Assembly (NCBI GenBank): GCA_027009605.1
Contig: JALVCY010000056.1
Location: forward strand, 1 to 46,389
DNA: 46,389 bases
Direction of reading: 5' to 3'
DNA from: Saprospiraceae bacterium
GTDB lineage: Bacteria > Bacteroidota > Bacteroidia > Chitinophagales > Saprospiraceae
Part shown: in pieces, positions 1 to 8,560 of the stretch
Layout: each line of letters opens with the position of its first letter
Numbering within the stretch: position 1 is the first letter of the stretch
The notes under the pieces: generated by a model
Databases searched by the model: none
Told to the model about the DNA's origin: nothing
Seen by the model: the letters and a program-made list of their open reading frames with translations, nothing else
Made by a program: the position numbers and the translations under genes

Positions 1-362
1 ATCAACTCTTTCAACTTCTTCAACTTCTTCAACCTTCTCAACCAAAAAAACCAACAGAATATCGAATGTAGAATGCCGAATATCGAATATCGAAGGGCAA
101 TCCCAAACAAAAACCCAAATCTTATCAACTAGCGAAGCGAATCAACTAGCGAAGCCTGCGAGCGAATCAACTTCTTCAACTTTCTCAACTACCGGAATAA
201 CAAATGTAAAATACAGAATGTCGAATGATGAAGTAAAATCCCAAACAAGAACCCAAATCGTCTCAACCTGCGAAGCTCTCAACCACGAAGTCCGTATCCA
301 CGATAGTAATCGGGACAGTCTCAACCTAGTGAGCCGAAGGCGAACGTCTCAACTCTCTCAAC
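1..362. repeat. Degenerate intergenic repeat block
   Basis: Non-coding spacer downstream of murA, made of short degenerate repeats. Runs of TCAACTTCT-type units lie at 1-45 and 165-195, and GAATATCGAAT-type units at 55-95. A block of about 50 bp around 79-129 (containing AATCCCAAAC and ACCCAAATC) recurs at about 217-267, a period of about 138 bp. Four mini-hairpins with a GAA loop are embedded: GCGAAGC at 132-138, 149-155 and 270-276, and GCCGAAGGC at 333-341. The two short open frames here are made of repeat sequence and are not called as genes. Confidence 0.75.
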
Positions 363-1679
363 TCAACTCCGCACAATATGCGCACCAATGGCATTCAACC
401 GACCATCAATATCCTGATACCCTCGATCGATTTGATGGATATTTTTAATAACGCTGGTTCCGTTGGCAGACATGGCAGCCATCAACAAAGAGATACCCGC
501 CCTGATATCCGGAGAAACCATATTAATCCCCCGAAGTGGATACTTGCGATTAATACCAATCACCGTCGCCCGATGCGGGTCACAAAGAATAATCTTAGCC
601 CCCATATCAATCAACTTATCCACGAAGAATAACCGACTCTCAAACATCTTTTGGTGAATGAGCACGCTCCCATTAGCTTGTGTGGCCATCACCAGCAAAA
701 TACTGATTAAGTCAGGAGTCAACCCCGGCCAAGGCGCATCATAAACCGTTAAGACAGAGCCATCTACAAAATTTTGAATCTTGTAGTGCTTTTGGGCAGG
801 AACCAAAATATCATTTCCTTTAATCCGGAGTTTGACCCCAAATTTGCGAAAGACAGTAGGGATAATTCCCAATTCCTTGACATCCGCATTTTTGATGGTA
901 ATTTCAGACTGTGTAATCACGGCCATCCCGATAAAACTACCCACTTCAATCATGTCAGCCAACAAACGATGCTCTGTTCCCCCTAATTCCTTGACACCGG
1001 TGATGGTGAGCAAGTTAGAGCCAATGCCTTCGATTTGAGCCCCCATTCGCACCAACATTTTGGTCAGCTGCTGGATATAAGGCTCACAAGCCGCATTATA
1101 AATCGTAGTCACTCCTTTGGCAGTGACTGCTCCCAGAATAATGTTGGCGGTTCCGGTAACGGAAATCTCTTCCATCCAGACATAAGCCCCTTTTAATCCT
1201 TTGGGTGCAGCCAATACAAAGGCATTTTCTTTGTTATTGTAGCTGTATTTGGCACCGAGTTTTTCAAAAGCCAATAAATGGGTATCTATTCTTCGGCGTC
1301 CAATCTTATCCCCACCCGGCCGGGGAACGTAAGCCTTCCCAAATCTGGCCAATAAAGGCCCCAAGAACATAACAGAACCGCGTATCCGACCGGCCTCCTG
1401 TCGATATTCAGGTGAATTAATATAGTCTAACTTAAGCTTATCGGCTTTAAAAGAGTATTTACCTTCTCCTAATTTTCTGACTTTGACCCCTAAACCTTTC
1501 AGCAAACGAATCAATTTTTGGACATCCAAAATATCCGGAAGATTGGAAATAATAATCTTCTCCTTGGTCAGGAGCACAGCGCTCAATACTTGTAATGCTT
1601 CATTTTTGGCGCCTTGCGGCTGAATATCTCCTTTCAGACGGTGACCGCCTTCTACGGTAAAAGTATCGTTCTTAATCAT
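363..1679 (-). CDS. murA: UDP-N-acetylglucosamine 1-carboxyvinyltransferase MurA, Asp variant
   Basis: MurA transfers enolpyruvate from PEP to UDP-GlcNAc, the first committed step of peptidoglycan synthesis in the cytoplasm. The 438-aa length is normal for the family. The N-terminus carries the QGAKNEAL substrate-binding segment (Lys25, Asn26), and RIRGSVMFLGPLLARFG lies around residues 98-114. The catalytic loop reads PRPGGDKIGRRRIDTHL, so the position of the E. coli Cys115 is Asp124. Such Cys-to-Asp forms are known to be active and insensitive to fosfomycin. The ATG at 1679 sits just before the first conserved strand. The DUF4290 gene lies 161 bp upstream on the same strand, a pairing I recall as common in Bacteroidota. 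Confidence 0.95.
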   Translation of the reverse strand: MIKNDTFTVEGGHRLKGDIQPQGAKNEALQVLSAVLLTKEKIIISNLPDILDVQKLIRLLKGLGVKVRKLGEGKYSFKADKLKLDYINSPEYRQEAGRIRGSVMFLGPLLARFGKAYVPRPGGDKIGRRRIDTHLLAFEKLGAKYSYNNKENAFVLAAPKGLKGAYVWMEEISVTGTANIILGAVTAKGVTTIYNAACEPYIQQLTKMLVRMGAQIEGIGSNLLTITGVKELGGTEHRLLADMIEVGSFIGMAVITQSEITIKNADVKELGIIPTVFRKFGVKLRIKGNDILVPAQKHYKIQNFVDGSVLTVYDAPWPGLTPDLISILLVMATQANGSVLIHQKMFESRLFFVDKLIDMGAKIILCDPHRATVIGINRKYPLRGINMVSPDIRAGISLLMAAMSANGTSVIKNIHQIDRGYQDIDGRLNAIGAHIVRS

Positions 1680-1840
1680 TATAGGTTAAAGGTTAAGGGT
1701 CAAGGGTTTACAAAAGTCTCAGTTGGAATCTTCGAAGAATAACGACCCAAACCAAAACCAATTAAACTCAGAATTCTTATTTGTAAAGACAAAAAGAATC
1801 AATAACCACAGGGTTTTATGAGTATCAAAGCTTGGATTCT

Positions 1841-2527
1841 CTAATATCTCTTACGCCGGTTTCGGTTGTTGCTGTTGTTGCGATTCCGATTAGTGGAATT
1901 TTTATTATTAGACTTAGATCGGTTGCCATATCCGGAACGGGCGCTTTTGCGATTTGTCTTTTTGACTCCGGTAGCTTGCGGTACCACAGAAACGAAACGC
2001 ATGTCCTCATCAATAATAAACTCCCCATTAGACAACTTGGCTAAGTCATTGATAATCATCTCATCGCTGACAAAGTGCTCTGAGTTCCATGTTCGGTAAG
2101 CCGTCTTCATATAGTTCCCTATAATTTTGACAAACTCGATTTTTTTTTCTTCATCCTCCATGGCCAAGGCTTTTTTGACCAATTGCTGGACATTAAGCCC
2201 ATAATGACGATAACGAGCGGAGCCGGTTGGATAGGACAATTGAGAAGGCTTCGGATGCTGATCTACCCGAATAATTTCTACTCCTTCCGGAGGAGTCACA
2301 TTGAGTTTGTAATCTGCAATATGAAAGATATGATTCCAAAAGCGATCTTTTTGCTCTTCGAAATTGCGTGCATTCGGAAGTATCTGGCTCATCAAGACGA
2401 TGATTCCTTCTACAACAGACTGTCTTTTCTCCTGGTCTTCAATAGTCAAGGCATATTTTACCAAATTTTGGACATGTCTGCCATATTCAGGATACAAGAT
2501 GGTCTCCTCTGTAGATTTGTAATTCAT
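1841..2527 (-). CDS. DUF4290 domain protein
   Basis: A 228-aa cytoplasmic protein of the Bacteroidota-specific DUF4290 family; the function is unknown. I chose the ATG at 2527 (MNYKSTEETILYPEYGRHVQ) because the family begins at this ILPEYGR-like segment and the 28 extra residues of the longer frame look non-coding. The body is predicted helical, with two similar segments: YGRHVQNLVKYAL near residue 15 and YGLNVQQLVKKAL near residue 110. This suggests an internal duplication. The last 40 residues are a disordered, very basic tail rich in Asn, Arg and Ser, which could bind nucleic acid (inference). It lies between glmS and murA on the same strand. Confidence 0.85.
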   Translation of the reverse strand: MNYKSTEETILYPEYGRHVQNLVKYALTIEDQEKRQSVVEGIIVLMSQILPNARNFEEQKDRFWNHIFHIADYKLNVTPPEGVEIIRVDQHPKPSQLSYPTGSARYRHYGLNVQQLVKKALAMEDEEKKIEFVKIIGNYMKTAYRTWNSEHFVSDEMIINDLAKLSNGEFIIDEDMRFVSVVPQATGVKKTNRKSARSGYGNRSKSNNKNSTNRNRNNSNNRNRRKRY

Positions 2528-2786
2528 TAGGTCAATATTTAGAATGAAGGCCGGATGATAATTATATACCAACCAAACTGGCATAAACTCACCCCGCCAT
2601 ATTTTACACACCCTTAAAAAAATGATAGGCGCTAGCCCCTTATTTTTTGGGGTATTCTTGTCAAATTAATTTCAGTAACTGTTCTGCCTGAAGCTTTGAG
2701 CCACCAAAACCTTGGGCAGTTACTAATTTTTTTTGTGAAAACTAAACCAAAGCATACTTATTTTCTCCGAGTTAGAACGCACAATG

Positions 2787-4628
2787 CTATTCTACGGTTA
2801 CGGACTTAGCCAAATTTCTAGGTTGATCCACATCGCATCCCCGTAAAACGGCTACGTAATAAGAGAGCAATTGTAGCGGGATAACCGATAATAAAGGAGA
2901 GAATACGTCAGCCGTTGCCGGAATATGAATAGCATAATCAGCAATTTCTGTAATCGTTTTTTCTCCTTCCGTAACAATAGCAATCACTTTCCCGCCCCTA
3001 GCTTTCACTTCTTGGACATTACTGACGATTTTTTCGTAAGCATCCTGGTTGGTAGCGATTAAAATGATTGGCATATTTTCATCAATGAGCGCAATAGGCC
3101 CATGTTTCATTTCTGCAGCCGGATAACCTTCTGCATGAATATATGATATTTCTTTCAATTTTAGTGCGCCTTCCAAAGCCACGGGGAAGTTTTTGCCCCG
3201 TCCTAGATACAACGCATTATTGGCTTCTTTTAGTTCTTCCGCAATATATCGAATTTGCTGGTCAGATTCTAGTACCTTTTTGATTTTTTCCGGAATCTGC
3301 TCAAACTCAATCAACAATTCGCGAAAGCGGCTCTCCGAGATAGTTCCTTTTCGGTGAGCCAACTGCAAAGCCAAAATGGTCAAGATACTTACCTGCCCTG
3401 TAAAGGCTTTCGTCGAAGCCACTCCTATTTCAGGCCCGGCATGAATATAAGAACCGGCATCAGCTAATCTAGCAATAGAAGAGCCGACAACATTGACAAT
3501 TCCGTATGTAAATGCGCCCATTTCCTTCGCACTTTTCAGGGCTGCCATGGTATCAGCGGTTTCTCCGGATTGTGAGATAGCCATCACAATATCCCCGTTA
3601 TTGATGACCGGATTCCGGTAACGGAATTCAGATGCATACTCTACTTCAACCGGTATTCGCGCTAGTCGTTCGATCAAATATTCACCGATTAAAGCACTAT
3701 GCCAAGAAGTCCCGCAGCCCACCATTGTGATTCGGTTAGCGGAAATAATACGATTAATATGATCTTCCATCCCCCCTAGCTTGGCCCAACCTTCCGCAGC
3801 ATTCACCCGGCCCAGCATACTATCTCTTACGGTGACCGGCTGCTCATGAATTTCTTTCATCATGAAGTAATCATAGCCACCTTTTTCTATTCTTTCCAGC
3901 TCCATTTCAATCTCCTGAATACTCAAAGGCATCTCTTGATTTTCCATAGAAAGCAATTGCAAATCATTCTTGGTAATGACCGCTAATTCATCATCTTTCA
4001 AATACACCACCTTTTTGGTATATTCGATGATGGGTGTAGCATCTGAAGCAATAATAAATTCATTATTGCCCACACCGATGACTAAGGGGCTGGATTTTCG
4101 AGCAGCTACCAGTACATCCGGCTGCCGGATATCCATCACCACGATGGCATAAGCACCAACGACTTTCGTCAAAGCCACTCGAACGGCTTCGATAAGGGAT
4201 AAACGATCCCTCTTTTGGACTTCTTCAATCAAATGAATCAATACTTCGGTATCGGTATCACTTTCAAATTCATGTCCAAGCTTTTGCAAAGCCAGCTTCA
4301 AAGGCGCATAATTCTCAATAATCCCATTATGAACCAAGGACAAGCGTCTGTTGCCGGATACATGCGGATGTGCGTTGGTGTCATTGGGTTTTCCATGTGT
4401 CGCCCATCGGGTATGTCCTATCCCCAAAGTACTGGCAATCCGGATATCCCCTAAAAGCTTTTCCAGGTCGGCGACCTTGCCTTTTTTCTTAAAGACATCC
4501 AGACTACCATTATTATTTTGTAATACAAGACCTGCGCTATCATATCCCCTATACTCTAACCTCTTAAGTCCTTTGATGATTACGGGCAAAGCATCGTTTA
4601 CCCCATTGTATGCTACGATTCCACACAT
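2787..4628 (-). CDS. glmS: Glutamine--fructose-6-phosphate aminotransferase GlmS
   Basis: GlmS makes glucosamine 6-phosphate from fructose 6-phosphate and glutamine, feeding the UDP-GlcNAc that MurA uses two genes downstream. The 613-aa length is typical. The protein starts MCGIVAY, with Cys2 the glutaminase nucleophile after Met removal. The class II amidotransferase domain carries GHTRWATHG near residue 73. Two SIS sugar-isomerase domains follow (VGCGTSWHS near 300 and LGRGKNFPVALEGALKLKE near 475). The C-terminus ends DQPRNLAKSVTVE, the conserved isomerase tail. No glmS ribozyme-like leader is evident in the 83-bp gap to the DUF4270 gene. Confidence 0.97.
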   Translation of the reverse strand: MCGIVAYNGVNDALPVIIKGLKRLEYRGYDSAGLVLQNNNGSLDVFKKKGKVADLEKLLGDIRIASTLGIGHTRWATHGKPNDTNAHPHVSGNRRLSLVHNGIIENYAPLKLALQKLGHEFESDTDTEVLIHLIEEVQKRDRLSLIEAVRVALTKVVGAYAIVVMDIRQPDVLVAARKSSPLVIGVGNNEFIIASDATPIIEYTKKVVYLKDDELAVITKNDLQLLSMENQEMPLSIQEIEMELERIEKGGYDYFMMKEIHEQPVTVRDSMLGRVNAAEGWAKLGGMEDHINRIISANRITMVGCGTSWHSALIGEYLIERLARIPVEVEYASEFRYRNPVINNGDIVMAISQSGETADTMAALKSAKEMGAFTYGIVNVVGSSIARLADAGSYIHAGPEIGVASTKAFTGQVSILTILALQLAHRKGTISESRFRELLIEFEQIPEKIKKVLESDQQIRYIAEELKEANNALYLGRGKNFPVALEGALKLKEISYIHAEGYPAAEMKHGPIALIDENMPIILIATNQDAYEKIVSNVQEVKARGGKVIAIVTEGEKTITEIADYAIHIPATADVFSPLLSVIPLQLLSYYVAVLRGCDVDQPRNLAKSVTVE

Positions 4629-4711
4629 CTGATTTTAAATTTTGGGTTTTATCGGGTTATTCTATAAGCGATACACCGAATAAATGGTATCTGTGCATGT
4701 AACTTGGTCAA

Positions 4712-6097
4712 TTATTTTACTTCGGTATAGTTCAGTCGCAGTTTGGGTTGCCATTCTTTAGCCCCGGAAAAGCCTTGCAGCACTGTTCGGCCTAAGCCGG
4801 TCAATTCATATTTATCGTCTGTTTCAAGAAAAGAAGCCGGCCTTAAAACCACTTTATTGGATAGACTTCCTTGTATGACATCCTGCAACATAGAAGAGAT
4901 ATTCATTTCAAAGATAGTCCTAGTCTCCCCATTTCGGGTAACCACCTTTGGCTTCCCGCCAAAGACACCATACCCTCCGGTACTGGTCAAAACGGTTCCT
5001 ACATCATTGATATAATTGCCCAAAGTATCCTTTAAAACTAACTGTTTGTTCAGCCTAAACATAGAAGTATCGTCAAAGTTAAGGTCTTTCACTGAAAATT
5101 CCAAAATGGCCTTATTGACAATGATATTGCCTAGGTCTGACACATCAGGCAGTTCAATTTCCACATTTAGTCCACCGGTCGATTGAATAAAGAATTCGGA
5201 GTCATTTGCAACACCAATATGAGACTCCACATAAGAACCGGCATAGTCCTTCGTTTGATAATCCGTTGCGGCATACCCCCTTAAAGAGTGAATAGGCAGC
5301 ACCAAAGAATCCTCTGTAGGTGTTTGGTAGTAGATATCAATCTCAGACATTACATGTCTCAAGTCAACGGCCATCATCCCTAGAGAAGGGCTTGTAGCCT
5401 GTATGCTGATGCCTTTGAACTTTTGGGCAAACGCCTCTGCATCTACATAAACCAAGGAATCATAGGCTAATATCTCTTCCCCAAAACTATTGTCCAATGG
5501 AATCCGCAAGTAAACTAGGTTAGAATCTTTGATGGTTTCACTAACATAAAGGACTCGCTTGTTCAAATTGGGCACAAAATCAATCAATTCACCCAGTGGA
5601 GTCGCTTCTACCGGAAAATCCTGATTAGAATAATAGTTGGTATCCAAAGCCATCGGATTCATCAAGCGGGAGACATTCAAAGACTGCATCGCCGTAGCAT
5701 CCCCATAAAAATAAGCAGAATCTAAAACTAAGGTCAAAACCACTGAATCCACCGTGGCCTCGTTAAACTTTTTGGTGTAACTACCGGCATAAGGGCCATA
5801 TTGGGAGAATATCTTTGCTGTATTGCGCCCAAAGACGGGGTCATCGAGCATCCCCAAATAGTACCTTCTTAGCGTTTTGGAAACCGAAGCATAAAAATAA
5901 GTCAAAAGAGTATCGGTCGATTTGACGGTTTTCACCGTCAAAGGCATCGTGTCGGTTGACCAAAAGTCAGCTTCATTTTCATTGACCAAATCACCACCGA
6001 TAGTCGTTGGCTTTGTACATTGTACCACCAAAATAGATAAAAGAACCATCATCATAAAAAGGATACGGTTGCTTTTTCCTGTATTGTATTTTTCCAT
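4712..6097 (-). CDS. DUF4270 outer-membrane lipoprotein
   Basis: A 461-aa protein with a lipoprotein-type signal: a hydrophobic stretch at residues 12-25 ending LVVQC, so Cys27 is the probable lipidation site although Gln before it is unusual. The mature part begins with the DUF4270 signature TKPTTIGGDLV, followed by beta-rich segments. DUF4270 proteins are Bacteroidota-specific surface or periplasmic lipoproteins of unknown function. The gene lies between the glycogen-synthase-like gene and glmS on the same strand, an arrangement I recall from other Bacteroidota. It is preceded by a structured leader of about 190 nt (see separate entry). Confidence 0.88.
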   Translation of the reverse strand: MEKYNTGKSNRILFMMMVLLSILVVQCTKPTTIGGDLVNENEADFWSTDTMPLTVKTVKSTDTLLTYFYASVSKTLRRYYLGMLDDPVFGRNTAKIFSQYGPYAGSYTKKFNEATVDSVVLTLVLDSAYFYGDATAMQSLNVSRLMNPMALDTNYYSNQDFPVEATPLGELIDFVPNLNKRVLYVSETIKDSNLVYLRIPLDNSFGEEILAYDSLVYVDAEAFAQKFKGISIQATSPSLGMMAVDLRHVMSEIDIYYQTPTEDSLVLPIHSLRGYAATDYQTKDYAGSYVESHIGVANDSEFFIQSTGGLNVEIELPDVSDLGNIIVNKAILEFSVKDLNFDDTSMFRLNKQLVLKDTLGNYINDVGTVLTSTGGYGVFGGKPKVVTRNGETRTIFEMNISSMLQDVIQGSLSNKVVLRPASFLETDDKYELTGLGRTVLQGFSGAKEWQPKLRLNYTEVK

Positions 6098-6301
6098 TTA
6101 ATTGGGTCTATTTCTATACCTAACAACTTCAAGCCATCCGGTATATACATTCGAGATAAGGAAGTAAGATACACAAGCCAAAACGGGCAAACCGCCCCCG
6201 TTGTGTACATCGGCAGGAAAACGCCGAATGTGCATAGATATTTTTCAACACCACAGAAATAACATACTTCCCTTATTCTTGCTCAAAACACATCAAACTT
6301 A
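6098..6301 (-). promoter_or_regulatory. Candidate promoter and structured leader of the DUF4270 gene
   Basis: A Bacteroidota -7 element TAAGTTTG lies on the minus strand at 6294-6301, although no good -33 TTTG is visible. Downstream, at about 6171-6235, the leader can fold into two adjacent stem-loops. One pairs ACAUUCGGC with GCCGAUGU around a loop of about 8 nt. The other pairs ACACAA with UUGUGU, enclosing an ACGGG/CCCGU stem. No known riboswitch class was recognised. It may be a structured 5-prime UTR. Confidence 0.4.
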
Positions 6302-6328
6302 ACGGACATCGACAACTGAATCAGTCCA

Positions 6329-6395
6329 AATCAAAGCACTTTGATTACACAAAGAACTCCTGAGAAAAGCACATCAAATCTCAGGAGTTCTTTGT
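6329..6395. terminator. Two adjacent perfect hairpins downstream of the glycogen-synthase-like gene
   Basis: AATCAAAG at 6329-6336 pairs perfectly with CTTTGATT at 6339-6346. Immediately beside it, a perfect 17-bp inverted repeat has arms at 6349-6365 and 6379-6395 and a 13-nt loop. They lie 20 bp past the stop of the gene at 6415. There is no long T-run on either side, so they are probably a 3-prime hairpin or weak terminator rather than a classical one. Confidence 0.5.
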
Positions 6396-6414
6396 ATCCG
6401 CAAAGATATAAAAA

Positions 6415-7236
6415 CTATACTACTTTTTCTTCAACTAAGCTTTCATAAAATTCAACTATTTCGTCATAATTGCCTTCTACGTCGGTAAATTCCAAAAATG
6501 GTTTATCTAACTTAGCCAAATCGGCTTCTATCTCAGCCGGAAATTCAACACCTGACTTAATCACTCCATCCGCATACTGCAATCCCCCCTTTAATAGGGA
6601 AAACTTATCTCCCGCCATAAATGGGGCTAAATCAGCTTCTTTTAAGCCATCAATAGCCACTTTGGCCTTATAATCATCTGCAAAACTATCTTCATAGACG
6701 GGGCTATCATAAGCAGAGAATACAATCTTTGATTCTCTAAATAGTGGCTCATCCTTATAAACCGTCTTCAAATAAAATGGAACCAAAGCAGACATCCATC
6801 CATGACAATGAATAATATCCGGTACCCATCCAAATTTTTTGACAATTTCTAAGGCGCCTTTCGCAAAAAACACGCCCCGTTCGCCATTATCTGCAAACGG
6901 TTTACCTTCGGCATCTTCGTACAAGAACTTACGCTTAAAGTAGTCTTCATTATCCAAAAAATAAACTTGTAAGCGTGAACTCGGCAAAGAAGCTACTTTG
7001 ATGATTAAGGGGTGGTCGCTTTCATCTATTATGATATTGATACCGGACAATCTCACAACTTCGTGCAAGCGGTGTCTCCGCTCGTTAACCGTGCCATAAC
7101 GCGGCATTAAAAGTCTGAGTTCGGCATTTTTATCGTAAAGGTGTAACGGTAATTTATTTGAAATTGTAGAAATAGCGTCTCCTGTTGTATATGGCTCCAT
7201 CTCCTGCGAAATAAACAAAATTCTTTTCTTCTCCAT
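6415..7236 (-). CDS. Short glycogen/starch synthase-like protein (GT5 N-terminal domain only)
   Basis: A 273-aa protein matching the N-terminal Rossmann domain of GT5 glycogen synthases: KKRILFISQEMEPY at the start, LRLLMPRYGTVNERRH near residue 45, and DIIHCHGWMSALVPFYLK near residue 150. It stops after this domain, whereas bacterial GlgA runs to about 480 aa with a second GT-B domain. The KxGGL ADP-glucose loop is replaced by TTGDAI. Catalytic glycogen synthesis is therefore doubtful from sequence alone. Such short forms, divergent from panC, are widespread in Bacteroidota and are annotated glycogen synthase. I used the ATG at 7236; the longer frame runs into the divergent promoter region, where a minus-strand TACCTTTG lies at 7273-7280. 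Confidence 0.8.
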   Translation of the reverse strand: MEKKRILFISQEMEPYTTGDAISTISNKLPLHLYDKNAELRLLMPRYGTVNERRHRLHEVVRLSGINIIIDESDHPLIIKVASLPSSRLQVYFLDNEDYFKRKFLYEDAEGKPFADNGERGVFFAKGALEIVKKFGWVPDIIHCHGWMSALVPFYLKTVYKDEPLFRESKIVFSAYDSPVYEDSFADDYKAKVAIDGLKEADLAPFMAGDKFSLLKGGLQYADGVIKSGVEFPAEIEADLAKLDKPFLEFTDVEGNYDEIVEFYESLVEEKVV

Positions 7237-7272
7237 CGCTGATACCTGTGTTTTAGTTAAGAAAAATCCATG

Positions 7273-7280
7273 CAAAGGTA
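7273..7280 (-). promoter_or_regulatory. Candidate -7 element for the glycogen-synthase-like gene
   Basis: The minus strand reads TACCTTTG here, matching the Bacteroidota TAnnTTTG consensus, 37 bp upstream of the ATG at 7236. The closest TTTG upstream is only 14 bp away, so the -33 part is poor. It lies in the 123-bp divergent region shared with panC. Confidence 0.45.
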
Positions 7281-7359
7281 CGGTTTTTTTTGCACAAATG
7301 CTTTTTTTTCCCGTAATTGCTCCTTCGTTTGGGGTCTCACAACACACAAAGAACCATTA

Positions 7360-8226
7360 ATGTTTATATATAAAAAAAACAAGGACATGCGCTTATTGCT
7401 ACATCAGCTTGCGCAAAATGGTCAGAAAATAGGCTTTGTCCCTACCATGGGCGCACTCCACGAAGGCCATCTTTCTTTGATTGCTTCCGCAAAAAAAGAA
7501 TGTGACTTTGTGGTGACTTCTATCTTTGTCAACCCCACTCAATTTAATGAGCAATCTGATTTGGACAAATATCCCAGAACACTGGAAAACGACATCCAAC
7601 TTTTGGCGCAAGCCGGTAATGACTTGCTTTATACACCAACCGTCGAAGACATCTATCCGGATGATTTTGACCACGGAAAGGTCTATCAATTTAATGGTAT
7701 TGATAACTTATTGGAAGGCGCCTTTCGTCCCGGTCATTTTAATGGGGTCGCCATGGTGGTACACCGACTTTTAGACATCGTACAACCCGATGCCATTTTT
7801 ATGGGACAAAAAGACTTCCAACAGGTCGCCATCATCAGACAACTCATCAAAACCGAAAACCTATCCACTCGTTTGGTGATGTGTCCCATTATCCGCTCCT
7901 CCGAAGGTTTAGCGCTTAGCTCCAGAAATGCCCGCCTCTCTCCGGAATGGAAAAAAAAGGCTCTCGTCCTTTCCCAAAGCTTACATTTTGCGAAAGCAGC
8001 CATCCAATCCAAGCAATCTATCAAAGAAATCGAAGCCGAAGCCATCAAAAGAATTAAAAATCAAGGCCTAAAACCGGAGTATTTCTCCATCATCAATGGA
8101 CTCACCCTACAAGATGCAACCCGAAAATCCGGTTTCTTAGTCGCTGTTACTGCGGCTTGGGCAGGAGATGTCCGCCTGATTGACAATATGATACTCCGAG
8201 ACAAGTCTGACTCCTATGCTAAGTAA
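7360..8226 (+). CDS. panC: Pantothenate synthetase PanC
   Basis: PanC joins pantoate and beta-alanine using ATP, the last step of vitamin B5 synthesis in the cytoplasm. The 288-aa product is full length. Visible motifs are FVPTMGALHEGHLSL (residues 27-41, the HIGH-like ATP site), FVNPTQFNE, the GQKDFQQ loop and ALSSRNARLS (the KMSKS-equivalent region). I chose the ATG at 7360, which gives the usual distance to the MGALHEGH motif; the upstream extension overlaps the divergent promoter. No panD or panB is next to it. Confidence 0.96.
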   Translation: MFIYKKNKDMRLLLHQLAQNGQKIGFVPTMGALHEGHLSLIASAKKECDFVVTSIFVNPTQFNEQSDLDKYPRTLENDIQLLAQAGNDLLYTPTVEDIYPDDFDHGKVYQFNGIDNLLEGAFRPGHFNGVAMVVHRLLDIVQPDAIFMGQKDFQQVAIIRQLIKTENLSTRLVMCPIIRSSEGLALSSRNARLSPEWKKKALVLSQSLHFAKAAIQSKQSIKEIEAEAIKRIKNQGLKPEYFSIINGLTLQDATRKSGFLVAVTAAWAGDVRLIDNMILRDKSDSYAK

Positions 8227-8560
8227 ACCCCGGCGAGCAGCAAAACTGACACAACATCATAAACCATCAAGCTTCTCCAGATTTTCAAAATCTACGATAA
8301 GACAACACTCGGAAATTTAACCCAACTTGCCAATCACATCAGATTTTGAAAATCTATGACAACACAAGTTTGCCCCAACCAAACAGACCCAACCACCCAA
8401 ACCACAACAAAAAATACAAACCCGGCAAAAATAAACCAACAAACTTATTTGGCCTATCTATAAAACCCCTTAGCTTTGTGCCTGCTTTCAAAAAGAAAAT
8501 CAAACAAAATAGAACTACAGGGCTTCCCCCCACGTTAGTACTAAAGAAAACACACGTCGC
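8227..8560. other. panC-corA spacer with a duplicated palindrome
   Basis: A 334-bp spacer. A perfect 15-bp palindrome, AGATTTT-C-AAAATCT, occurs at 8279-8293. The same palindrome with G at the centre occurs at 8341-8355, with centres 62 bp apart. The sequence after both copies is also similar (ACGATAAGACAACAC and ATGACAACAC). The corA promoter lies further right. The open frame from 8346 to 8564 is low-complexity, starts with TTG, and has the promoter inside it, so it is not called. Confidence 0.6.
8448..8478 (+). promoter_or_regulatory. Bacteroidota-type promoter for corA
   Basis: TTTG at 8448-8451, a 19-bp spacer, then TAGCTTTG at 8471-8478, matching the TTTG/TAnnTTTG consensus. Transcription would begin near 8485, leaving a 5-prime UTR of about 75 nt before the corA ATG at 8561. 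Confidence 0.6.

Noticed and set aside
4629..4711. glmS ribozyme in front of glmS
   Set aside because: The gap is only 83 bp and no ribozyme core was recognised.
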